Shown: positions 7,902 to 14,953 of the stretch, one piece after another | Position numbering within the stretch: position 1 is the stretch's first letter | Layout of the letters: each line of letters begins with the position of its first letter | Assembly (NCBI GenBank): GCA_013335275.1 | Contig: JAAXVX010000003.1 | Location: 1-19,148 of the forward strand | Reading direction: 5' to 3' | Source: Bacteroidales bacterium | GTDB lineage: Bacteria; Bacteroidota; Bacteroidia; Bacteroidales; UBA932 | Length of the DNA: 19,148 nt | Position numbers and translations under genes: made by a program | Notes under the pieces: generated by a model | Databases searched by the model: none | What the model was told of the DNA's origin: nothing | Seen by the model: only the letters and a program-made list of their open reading frames with translations

Positions 7902-9413
7902 TTAACGGGTTACATTCACAGGATTAGACGGAGAACTTTCGTTCCAGCATCTGTCTATGGCAGTTACCACGTAAACCCATTTACTTTTCTTTTCTTTTGA
8001 TTTTTCAATTAAGAACCGTGGTGTATCCACCAGTTTTAAGAGATAGTCCGTATTTTGAATGTCAATTTTTTCACCTTTTGGGAAACGATATACAGCGTAA
8101 AAGTGCGGAACCTGCATAGCGTCGGCATTTTTAACATTTATCAGCGGGTGACTCCAAACGAGATAATCTTTTTTAAGAGAAGCTTTTATAACCGGAGCCG
8201 GTGCAATTGTGTCAAGGTTTTTGTAAACGGGAATAAGAGCAGGCCTGTTCTGATATTTTAGTGCAAGACTATCCGAAAATCCAAAAGGATTATTGTTTAT
8301 ACTCCATCCCGGCCACCAGACATTTCCGTCAACATTTTTAAGATTTCTTACAAGAGCCATCTTAGCGGCAAATTGGGTGGCAGATGGGTTGTTGACATCG
8401 GGTTCTTTGAAAGTGGATATATTCTGACCTATATAAAGCTGCCCTTTAAAGTCTTTCTCGTTCCACCATTCAATAAGGGTTTTAAAATCAGCTGCGGGAT
8501 GACCAATTTTCCAGTAAATCTGAGGAACATTGTAATCAATCCAGTTGCTGTCTGCCCACTGGGGAACATCGGCATAAAGCTGTTCGTAGTTGGAGAGTCC
8601 GTTTGTTTTGCTGCCGCTTCCGTCCGGAGTGTCCTTAAGATTTCTGTGGATTCCAAAAGGGCTTATGCCAAATCTTACCCATGGCTTGATTGACTTGATA
8701 GTATCATTAAGAGCCTTAATTAAAGTGGCTACATTGTGTCTGCGCCAGTCGGCCTTTTGCCAGTATTCAAATCCCTGAGATTTTGCATACTTGACAAAAG
8801 ATGCATCATCATGAAATTCTTCAAACGCAATAGGGTATGGGTAGAAATAGTCATCAAAATGTATGGCATCCAAATCGTATCTGTTTACCATATCTGCAAT
8901 TACGCGTACAGTATGTTTTATTGCTTCCGGCTCGCCCGGATCGAAATAAAGTTGTGTCCCGTATTTTTTAAAAATTTCCGGTTTTTTAAAATATAGGTGA
9001 TTTGGATTCAGCTGCTCACTGTCATTGGATGTCACTCGGTAGGGGTTGCACCAGGCATGAAGTTCCATCCCTCTTTTGTGCGCCTCGTCAATCATAAACT
9101 GAAGAGGATCCCAGACAGGATCCGGAGCTTTTCCCTGCTCTCCGGTGAGAAACCGGCTCCATGGTTCGAGATTTGAAATGTAAAATGCATCAGCTTGTGG
9201 CCGAACCTGGAAAATAACGGCATTAATGCCTGCCTTCTCAAAGTTGTCAAGTGTCTTTATAAACAGCTGTTTTATTGAGTCAGCACTCATCGTTTTGAAT
9301 TGCTGGTTTCCAACAGTGTGGATCCATGCTCCTCTGAATTCCCTCTTAGGCAGGTTTTGCGCACCGGCATAAGTGAAAACCAGTAATAGTAAAAATGTAA
9401 TGAAGTTTTTCAT
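7902..9413 (-). CDS. Secreted glycosyl hydrolase-like protein, GHL10 (DUF187) family
   Basis: Exported protein of the glycosyl hydrolase-like 10 family. The best studied relative, E. coli DigH (YddW), cleaves peptide-free peptidoglycan strands. A signal peptide occupies residues 1-18, with a probable cut after AGA. There is no lipobox cysteine, so it should be soluble in the periplasm. The TIM-barrel hallmarks are in order: REFRGAWIHTV at 24-34, FQVRPQADAFY at 68-78, LHAWCNPYR at 118-126, AIHFDDYFYP at 183-192, then GISPFGIHRN and DYNVPQIYW. Residues after about 400 (PVIKASLKKDYLVWSHP onward) look like a fibronectin/Ig-like beta domain. It starts 27 nt after the alkaline phosphatase stop, so the two secreted hydrolases are probably cotranscribed. 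Peptidoglycan as substrate is inference from the family. Confidence 0.88.
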   Translation of the reverse strand: MKNFITFLLLLVFTYAGAQNLPKREFRGAWIHTVGNQQFKTMSADSIKQLFIKTLDNFEKAGINAVIFQVRPQADAFYISNLEPWSRFLTGEQGKAPDPVWDPLQFMIDEAHKRGMELHAWCNPYRVTSNDSEQLNPNHLYFKKPEIFKKYGTQLYFDPGEPEAIKHTVRVIADMVNRYDLDAIHFDDYFYPYPIAFEEFHDDASFVKYAKSQGFEYWQKADWRRHNVATLIKALNDTIKSIKPWVRFGISPFGIHRNLKDTPDGSGSKTNGLSNYEQLYADVPQWADSNWIDYNVPQIYWKIGHPAADFKTLIEWWNEKDFKGQLYIGQNISTFKEPDVNNPSATQFAAKMALVRNLKNVDGNVWWPGWSINNNPFGFSDSLALKYQNRPALIPVYKNLDTIAPAPVIKASLKKDYLVWSHPLINVKNADAMQVPHFYAVYRFPKGEKIDIQNTDYLLKLVDTPRFLIEKSKEKKSKWVYVVTAIDRCWNESSPSNPVNVTR

Positions 9414-9440
9414 AACCAGGGGGGTGGTTTTAAGTTTCCG

Positions 9441-10655
9441 TTAAAATGGGATTCTCATACTCTTAAGAATGAGTTTTGGAATATCGGTGTTGTCAATTCT
9501 TCCGTTAAAATTTCCACTACCGGCACCAATCGAGTAAAGGGGAACTGCAATACCCGAATGTGATGTTGTTGTCCAGCCGACAAATGCTTTTTTGTTTAAT
9601 GCAAGATATGCTTCGGTACTGTCTTTGGAAACAGCTGTAGAGCTTTTTTGAGAATCAAGCGCCTTTAAATTAAGGGTGTACCCTTTTGTGCTGCCAAGAG
9701 AGAGTCCTCCTGTATCATGGTCAGCTGTAACGAGAATCAGGGTCTCGCCCGGATGTTTAAGGTAAAACTGGTAGGCGACTTCTACGGCATCTGCAAAATC
9801 CAGTACTTCAAGAATATCTGCCTTGCCGTCATTGCTGTGCGCTGCCCAGTCTATTTTTCCGCCTTCTGCCATTATAAAGAACCCTTTTTTGCTGTATAAA
9901 TGTTCGATTGCAGCCGAGACAACATCTTTTAGTGCAAGGTCACCATCTTTTCTGTCAATTGCAAAAGGAAGTTCACCCTCTTTGCCGGCTTGTTGCAGCA
10001 TTATTACTTTCTCTCCTTTTTTGACAGTTTTCATTTCGGAAACACCTCTTGCTATCTTATAACCATTGTCCCCTATTATTTTATAAATATTCGGCATATT
10101 TTTCTCTTTTCCGGTGGGATCTATAAATCCGCCACCTCCGAAAAATTCGAATCCGGTAATTGGAAGCTGAAGAGCAATGTCATAATAGTCGCCTCTCTTA
10201 TTGCTATTGGCATAATAAGCGGCAGGAGTTGCATGGTCAAGTGTAACAGTTGAAATTATTCCTACAGGAACGCCTTTTTCGTGAATTTTGTAAGTAATGC
10301 TTTTAAATTTATTTCCTTTAGGATCCACTCCAAGCATTCCGTTGTCTGTTTTATTTCCTGTAGATAGGGCTGTTCCCGCGGCAGCTGAGTCTGTGATATA
10401 TGAATTAAGCGAGAATGTAGAAACTAATGATACAGTGGGGAATTTTGAAAATGATACGAAATCATTTCCAATAACACCTCTCTGTGTTGCCAGGTAAGCC
10501 TCTGCCAGAGAAACATGGGACTGGCTCATGCCATCTCCAATAAACAAGAATACATATTTTGCCTGTTGACCGTTTCCCTTTTGCTGGCCAAAAGAAGCAT
10601 CAGAGATTATAAAAAATGTAACGATCAGTGAGAGAGTCAATATAATTTTTTTCAT
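9441..10655 (-). CDS. Secreted alkaline phosphatase (PhoA superfamily)
   Basis: Metal-dependent phosphomonoesterase releasing phosphate from organic phosphates outside the cytoplasm. Residues 1-23 form a signal peptide. The active site is complete: metal ligand D41 in FIGDGMSQ, nucleophile S90 in TDSAAAG, H141 and T143 in DHATPAA, E264 in MAEGG, D269 and H273 in IDWAAH, D312-H313 in TADHD, and H366 in TSHSG. At the positions that are Asp and Lys in the E. coli enzyme (153 and 328) this protein has His (H141) and Trp (W270). To my recollection that pairing is known from the TAB5-type bacterial phosphatases. At 404 aa it is typical. It is the first gene after the exbD hairpin and is followed by the GHL10 gene. 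No Pho-box was recognised, and control by phosphate is unproven. Confidence 0.92.
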   Translation of the reverse strand: MKKIILTLSLIVTFFIISDASFGQQKGNGQQAKYVFLFIGDGMSQSHVSLAEAYLATQRGVIGNDFVSFSKFPTVSLVSTFSLNSYITDSAAAGTALSTGNKTDNGMLGVDPKGNKFKSITYKIHEKGVPVGIISTVTLDHATPAAYYANSNKRGDYYDIALQLPITGFEFFGGGGFIDPTGKEKNMPNIYKIIGDNGYKIARGVSEMKTVKKGEKVIMLQQAGKEGELPFAIDRKDGDLALKDVVSAAIEHLYSKKGFFIMAEGGKIDWAAHSNDGKADILEVLDFADAVEVAYQFYLKHPGETLILVTADHDTGGLSLGSTKGYTLNLKALDSQKSSTAVSKDSTEAYLALNKKAFVGWTTTSHSGIAVPLYSIGAGSGNFNGRIDNTDIPKLILKSMRIPF

Positions 10656-10690
10656 TACTTAATATAATTTGGGTTTGTTTCTAAACAAGA

Positions 10691-10723
10691 GAGGGTGTCC
10701 TTTTGTTAAAAGAAAACACCCTC
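10691..10723 (-). terminator. Hairpin terminator after the exbD pair
   Basis: A perfect 8-bp inverted repeat (GAGGGTGT at 10691-10698, ACACCCTC at 10716-10723) encloses an inner CTTTT/AAAAG arm with a 3-nt loop. It lies 22 nt past the stop of the second exbD. On the minus strand it is followed by TCTTGTTTAG, only a modest T-tract, so termination may be partial. Any read-through would enter the alkaline phosphatase gene, whose ATG is 35 nt further on. No plus-strand gene ends here. Confidence 0.6.
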
Positions 10724-10744
10724 ATCCTGAGAAATTGACAAAGA

Positions 10745-11221
10745 CTAAAGTTCGCCGGCACCAGCCTTGCGGGCTGCATACATAATCTTAAGAGCAGAAG
10801 TTCTTCTAAGCTCTTGTTTGATATCTGTAACTATACCCATACGAACATTTTCGTCTGCCTTAATAGATACTGTCATAAATTGACGGTCTGCTTCACTGAG
10901 TGTTTCACGCTCTGCTGCAATAAAGTCACGGATATCATCTACTGACCTGAATGAGTCATTAAGCTGAATTCGTGCGTCGGTACCATATTTACCCTGTTCG
11001 CTTGGAATAGGGGTACCTACATATATATATGCAGCAAGGTCTTTTCTCTCAAGTTTAGCAATTTCAGATGCACCTGGCATCTTTAATGTAACCTTCTTTT
11101 CTCCCTGTCTCATACTGGTAGTGAGCATAAAGAACAATAGTATCATGAACACAATGTCAGCAAGTGACGAGGTACTCAGCTCAGGGACTCCGCCCTTACC
11201 TTTTCTTGAAAATTTTGCCAT
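10745..11221 (-). CDS. exbD: ExbD-family biopolymer transport protein (second copy)
   Basis: Stator-type partner of ExbB. A short cytoplasmic tail is followed by one membrane helix (about 20-38) and a periplasmic domain. The conserved proton-path aspartate is D22, in STSSLADIVFMILLFFML, and the N-terminal context (PELSTSSLAD) is the family signature. The periplasmic part of this 158-aa copy is compact and ends in a segment with VTDIKQELRRTSALKIMYAA, typical of the ExbD/TolR dimer fold. It starts 14 nt after the first exbD stop and closes the cluster, followed by a hairpin. Low similarity between the two ExbD copies outside the helix suggests a hetero-assembly rather than a recent duplication; that is inference. 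Confidence 0.9.
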   Translation of the reverse strand: MAKFSRKGKGGVPELSTSSLADIVFMILLFFMLTTSMRQGEKKVTLKMPGASEIAKLERKDLAAYIYVGTPIPSEQGKYGTDARIQLNDSFRSVDDIRDFIAAERETLSEADRQFMTVSIKADENVRMGIVTDIKQELRRTSALKIMYAARKAGAGEL

Positions 11222-11235
11222 ACTTTTCTTCTTTA

Positions 11236-11814
11236 TTATTTCTTTCTACCTGTGTCTTTTGGATCTGCTTCCGAGATATTCTGAGGTATAGCATCTCTAC
11301 AAACACGTTGCTGATCTTCGGTAAGAGCAAAATACTTCTTGCCAAAGTTTTGCATCGCAAAATCATCGCGGATTTCGTTAACAGCTTTTACCAATTCGTT
11401 CTGAACCTTGATATATGCGTTGTAACTTGTTCCACGTGTATTTTGTAATGAGATAACACCTTTAGATACAGGGTAAGTACCAAAACCTTCTATTGTCTGC
11501 TCTGCCTTTTCAGGGAGATTCTCGTCATTAGTAGGGTTGAGTAAGAATTCTTTTGCCTTATCCTTCAGCATGCTTACTTCCATTGGGGAACCTCCTGCAA
11601 GCAGGCGGTCGGCATCGTTTATCCTTACAACCATAATATTGCGACGTTTGATTTGAACATCGTCAACTTTCTGGTTTGGATCAGGCATAGGAGGCAGACG
11701 GCGCTGCAAACCCATATCCTGGTCCATGGTTGATACCAAAAGGAAAAAGATAAGAACCATGAAGGAAATATCGGCCAATGAAGAAGAAGGCAGTCCTTGT
11801 ACTGGTCTAGCCAT
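11236..11814 (-). CDS. exbD: ExbD-family biopolymer transport protein (first copy)
   Basis: Membrane protein pairing with ExbB in a proton-driven motor that energises TonB-type transducers. The helix spans about 13-31, with the essential aspartate D15 in SSSLADISFMVLIFFLL. The protein is longer than a usual ExbD (192 aa against about 130-160). It carries a periplasmic insertion around residues 35-110 (RRLPPMPDPNQK, then RNIMVVRINDADRLLAGG) and a charged C-terminal tail ending in DPKDTGRKK. The C-terminal half retains the TolR/ExbD pattern, with YNAYIKVQNELVKAVNEI. It starts 16 nt after the 4-TM gene. The extended periplasmic domain differs clearly from the second copy, so the two are probably not interchangeable. 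Confidence 0.9.
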   Translation of the reverse strand: MARPVQGLPSSSLADISFMVLIFFLLVSTMDQDMGLQRRLPPMPDPNQKVDDVQIKRRNIMVVRINDADRLLAGGSPMEVSMLKDKAKEFLLNPTNDENLPEKAEQTIEGFGTYPVSKGVISLQNTRGTSYNAYIKVQNELVKAVNEIRDDFAMQNFGKKYFALTEDQQRVCRDAIPQNISEADPKDTGRKK

Positions 11815-11830
11815 ATTAATTATAGTTTAT

Positions 11831-12241
11831 TTACCTGTTTCTAATAATAGACAATACTCCACCTACTCCAATAGAGAGGACAGCAGCAGCGGCTAAAAAA
11901 TAAGTCATAATCAGACCAGTGTCTGTCATCTTCAGCACACTTTCTGTTGGATTAAGATTAGGCTTATTGGTAAGGGGATCGCCTGAAGACAGGAGATACG
12001 ACACACCAACCAGAACAACTACAACTAAAAGGCTTGATAAAATTTTCTTAATGCCTTTTGGATTGTCGAACAGGTTGATTAAAGGGAGGCAAATCACAGC
12101 AAGTAATGCAACTCCAAAAAGGATGTATGCATAGTAAAGGAATGAATCCAGAACTGCATCCTGATTGACAAAGAAAGCAACTACAAATACTATGGAAATA
12201 GCCATTAAAGTGTATAAAATGTATTTACCTAGTTTTGACAT
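11831..12241 (-). CDS. Hypothetical 4-TM membrane protein of the exb cluster
   Basis: I do not recognise a named family. The 136-aa protein is almost entirely hydrophobic, with four predicted membrane helices at about 5-25, 33-57, 65-85 and 107-132. A polar loop of about 20 residues (86-106, SSGDPLTNKPNLNPTESVLK) lies between the last two helices, and a positively charged C terminus (RNR) follows. No catalytic motif or conserved charged residue within a helix is visible. It lies 9 nt after exbB and 16 nt before the first exbD, so it is translated from the same message. I recall a protein of this size occupying this slot in other Bacteroidales exb operons. A structural or assembly role in the ExbB-ExbD motor is a guess from position alone. 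Confidence 0.8.
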   Translation of the reverse strand: MSKLGKYILYTLMAISIVFVVAFFVNQDAVLDSFLYYAYILFGVALLAVICLPLINLFDNPKGIKKILSSLLVVVVLVGVSYLLSSGDPLTNKPNLNPTESVLKMTDTGLIMTYFLAAAAVLSIGVGGVLSIIRNR

Positions 12242-12250
12242 AATCGATCT

Positions 12251-13006
12251 TTATTTTTTTGCTTTAACCAAAATATCAATAAGAGATATTGATGCATCTT
12301 CCATAGAGATAACAATAGCGTCGATCTTTGAAAGAATGTAGTTGTAAAAAACCTGAAGAATGATACCTACAACCAAACCACCTACTGTGGTAATCAAGGC
12401 AACTTTCATACCTGAAGCAACAACGTTAGGGGAAATATCACCGGCAACTTCAATCGCGTCGAATGCCTGAATAAGACCAATAACTGTTCCAAGGAAACCT
12501 AACATAGGTGCAGTTGCAATGAAAAGTGAAATCCATGTTAAACCGCTCTCAAGCTGGCTCATTTGAACGCCACCATAAGAAACGACTGATTTTTCAACAA
12601 CTTCGATACCTTCGTCCATGCGTGAAATACCTTGATAGAAAATAGAAGCAACCGGGCCTTTAGTTGTGCGGCAAACTTCTTTTGCAGCTTCAACTCCGCC
12701 TGTTTTGTAAGCATCTTCGATTTTCTTTAGAAGTTTTTCAGTGTTGGTTGTTGAAAGATTCAGATAAATAATTCTCTCAATGGCAATTGCTAAACCAAGG
12801 ATAAGACAGATGAGGATTGAAGCCATAAACCCGGCACCCCCCTCAATAAAGTAGGACTTAAGTTGTTGGTGGATAGCAGTTTCTGCCTGAGGAGTCTGCT
12901 GAGCTACAGTAGTTGTAGTGGCAGGATCTGGTGTTTGAGCAGCAACATACTGTGCAGATAGGGTCATGAAACCTACTACTGCCAAAAACATGAAAAATTT
13001 TTTCAT
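12251..13006 (-). CDS. exbB: ExbB / MotA-TolQ family proton channel
   Basis: Inner-membrane proton channel subunit that, with ExbD, converts proton-motive force into movement of TonB. The chosen ATG at 13006 gives 251 aa beginning with a signal peptide (MKKFFMFLAVVGFMTLSAQ, probable cut after VAA near residue 23). A 10-residue longer frame from 13036 would spoil that signal. After a Thr/Gln-rich spacer the three helices lie at about 58-80, 157-181 and 198-222. The family core reads APMLGFLGTVIGLIQAF and KVALITTVGGLVVGI, with the conserved threonines. The cytoplasmic domain (about 82-155) separates helices 1 and 2. It is the first gene of the exbB / 4-TM / exbD / exbD cluster. About 100 nt lie upstream, with no convincing promoter consensus seen there. 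Confidence 0.93.
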   Translation of the reverse strand: MKKFFMFLAVVGFMTLSAQYVAAQTPDPATTTTVAQQTPQAETAIHQQLKSYFIEGGAGFMASILICLILGLAIAIERIIYLNLSTTNTEKLLKKIEDAYKTGGVEAAKEVCRTTKGPVASIFYQGISRMDEGIEVVEKSVVSYGGVQMSQLESGLTWISLFIATAPMLGFLGTVIGLIQAFDAIEVAGDISPNVVASGMKVALITTVGGLVVGIILQVFYNYILSKIDAIVISMEDASISLIDILVKAKK

Positions 13007-13110
13007 AAATTTTTGAATGATTAAAGTATTAAACAATGTATTTTAAATAGTTATTTGTTTCCTCTTGGGGCCAAACATCGTGCAATTTAAAAAGAATTTT
13101 TTAATTACAA

Positions 13111-14145
13111 CTAAATGTTTGAAATTTCACCTCGTAAATTTTTCTGCAACATTCTTTTAATATTCTGATTGTCATCTGTTTGGCCGAGTATAAAAAATAA
13201 TTTCGTGAGTGCGGCTTCCGTTGTGCTGTCAAATCCGCTTATGACTCCTATCTTCTTTAAAAGTATTCCCGTTGAATATGCATCCATATCGACTTTCCCT
13301 GCGTGGCACTGGGTAACATTCAATATTATAAGGCCACGGTCAATCGCATTTTTTAACAAATCAATGAACCATTTAGCCGTAGGGGCGTTTCCTGAGCCAT
13401 AGGTTTCTAATATTATGGCTTTAAGGCCATTGATATTGAGTATGGGCTCGATAATTTCACGGGAGATTCCCGGGAAAATTTTTAATATAACAACAGATGT
13501 ACCAAGGTCCGTTTTAATCGATAACTCATTGCTGAATGTTTCGGGATACCTTATATAGGCATTATTGTATTTTATATGTATTCCAATCTCGGCAAGTACA
13601 GGATAGTTTGCAGAGCGGAATGCCCTGAAATTTTCTGCATTGTATTTTGTCGTTCTGTTTCCTCTGTAAAGCTGACTCTCAAAATAGATGCAAACTTCGG
13701 GAACCATTGCTCTTCCTTCTGAATCCTTTGCTGCAGCAATTTCTATGGAAGATATGAGATTTTCTTTTCCGTCTGTGCGAAGCATTCCTATCGGAAGCTG
13801 GCTTCCGGTGAAAATAACCGGCTTCTGAAGGTTTTCCAGCATAAAGCTCAGAGCAGACGCAGAATATGACATCGTATCGGTACCGTGAAGAATTACAAAT
13901 CCATCGTAAAGACTGTAATTTTTTTGAATGAGTTTTGCAATCTCAATCCAGAAATCTGTCCGTATATCTGAGGAATCTATAGGCGGTTCAAATGAAAAAG
14001 TGTCGATTTTGCAGCCAAACTTCTTAAGCTCAGGAACCTCTTCAAGAATTTCATTGAAATTAAAGGGCATCAGGGCACCTGTTTCCGGGTCCTGTTTCAT
14101 CCCTATTGTTCCCCCGGTGTAAATTAAGAGAATAGATGAGTTCAT
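13111..14145 (-). CDS. ansA: Type I (cytoplasmic) L-asparaginase
   Basis: Hydrolyses L-asparagine to aspartate and ammonia. The nucleophile loop IYTGGTIGM is at 8-16, with T13 the likely catalytic threonine. The second signature HGTDTMSYSA starts at 87, with T89 and D90; FTGSQLPIGMLRTDG and K140 complete the expected site. There is no signal peptide, and the length (344 aa) and IYTGGTIGM sequence fit the cytoplasmic AnsA type rather than the periplasmic AnsB type. It lies 18 nt after the tatD-like stop, so it probably shares a transcript with tatD and dprA. The downstream gap to exbB (about 100 nt) is A/T-rich with only a weak inverted repeat. Glutaminase side activity cannot be judged. Confidence 0.93.
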   Translation of the reverse strand: MNSSILLIYTGGTIGMKQDPETGALMPFNFNEILEEVPELKKFGCKIDTFSFEPPIDSSDIRTDFWIEIAKLIQKNYSLYDGFVILHGTDTMSYSASALSFMLENLQKPVIFTGSQLPIGMLRTDGKENLISSIEIAAAKDSEGRAMVPEVCIYFESQLYRGNRTTKYNAENFRAFRSANYPVLAEIGIHIKYNNAYIRYPETFSNELSIKTDLGTSVVILKIFPGISREIIEPILNINGLKAIILETYGSGNAPTAKWFIDLLKNAIDRGLIILNVTQCHAGKVDMDAYSTGILLKKIGVISGFDSTTEAALTKLFFILGQTDDNQNIKRMLQKNLRGEISNI

Positions 14146-14163
14146 TTATTTTTTTGAATGAAA

Positions 14164-14937
14164 TTACAAGTTAAACATTCTTTGTGCATTTCCGGTAGTT
14201 TTTTCCGCTACTTCGTCTATATCCTTTTCCAGCAGTTCTGACAGTTTTTGTGCTATTATACCTATATATGACGGTTCATTTCTTTTACCGCGGAACGGCG
14301 CAGGAGCCAGCCATGGAGCATCTGTCTCAAGCACAATGTTTTCAAGTCCGATTTTTTTTACTGTCTCTGCAAGGGCGGCTTTTTTAAAAGTAACGACACC
14401 CCCTATACCCACTAAAAAATTTCCTGTTTTCTGAATCCGGCAGAATGTTTCATAGCTTCCTGAGAAAGCATGAAAAACTCCCTTTACATTTAGTTGACGG
14501 CATCTTTCCAAAACTTTGAATATTTCCTCAGTTGCTTCACGGGAATGAATGATAACCGGAAGATTAAGCCGGACTGCCAGTTCAATCTGTTTCTCAAATA
14601 CAATTGCCTGCTGGCTCAGAAAATCTTTCGACCAGTAACCGTCCATACCTATTTCACCTATTGCTATATATTTATGGGCGGCGGCAGTTTCGTATACGAA
14701 TTCAAGTTCCTCCTCCCAGTTTTCTCCAACGGAAGTAGGGTGCAGACCAGCAGCCGGAAAGAGAGTGCCCGGGTATCCGGAAGCAGTATCCATTAGTGAT
14801 TGCTGGCAACTTTTGTCAACGGCCGGTAAGATGCATCTTAATACCTTGCTCTCTTTTGCCCTTTCAATTACCTCGGGGAGGTCGGATATAAAATCGTTGT
14901 CGTATAAATGAGAGTGAGTATCAATGAATTGAGTCAT
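14164..14937 (-). CDS. TatD-family metal-dependent hydrolase (DNase-like)
   Basis: TIM-barrel amidohydrolase-fold enzyme; characterised TatD proteins are Mg-dependent 3'-5' DNA exonucleases. All metal ligands are present: the H8/H10 pair in FIDTHSHLYD, E95 in IGEIGMDG, H131 in VIIHSREA, H156 in VFHAFSGS, and D206 in LETDAPWLAP. At 257 aa the protein is full length. It follows dprA by 16 nt and precedes the asparaginase gene by 18 nt. Proximity to dprA, which handles single-stranded DNA, fits a nuclease role but does not prove it. Confidence 0.93.
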   Translation of the reverse strand: MTQFIDTHSHLYDNDFISDLPEVIERAKESKVLRCILPAVDKSCQQSLMDTASGYPGTLFPAAGLHPTSVGENWEEELEFVYETAAAHKYIAIGEIGMDGYWSKDFLSQQAIVFEKQIELAVRLNLPVIIHSREATEEIFKVLERCRQLNVKGVFHAFSGSYETFCRIQKTGNFLVGIGGVVTFKKAALAETVKKIGLENIVLETDAPWLAPAPFRGKRNEPSYIGIIAQKLSELLEKDIDEVAEKTTGNAQRMFNL

Positions 14938-14953
14938 TATAAAATTCTTGTGT

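Noticed and set aside
10656..10690. A possible promoter before the alkaline phosphatase (TTG, 19 nt, TATATTAA on the minus strand).
   Set aside because: The -7 part fails the TTTG end of the consensus and lies only a few bases from the ATG, which would need a leaderless transcript.
13007..13110. Promoter or terminator signals in the asparaginase-exbB gap, including AATTAAAAA/TTTTTAAATT and TTGG-GG-CCAA repeats.
   Set aside because: The A/T-rich arms do not pair perfectly, the TTGGGGCCAA repeat is too short to weigh, and no box matches TAnnTTTG at the right spacing from a TTG.
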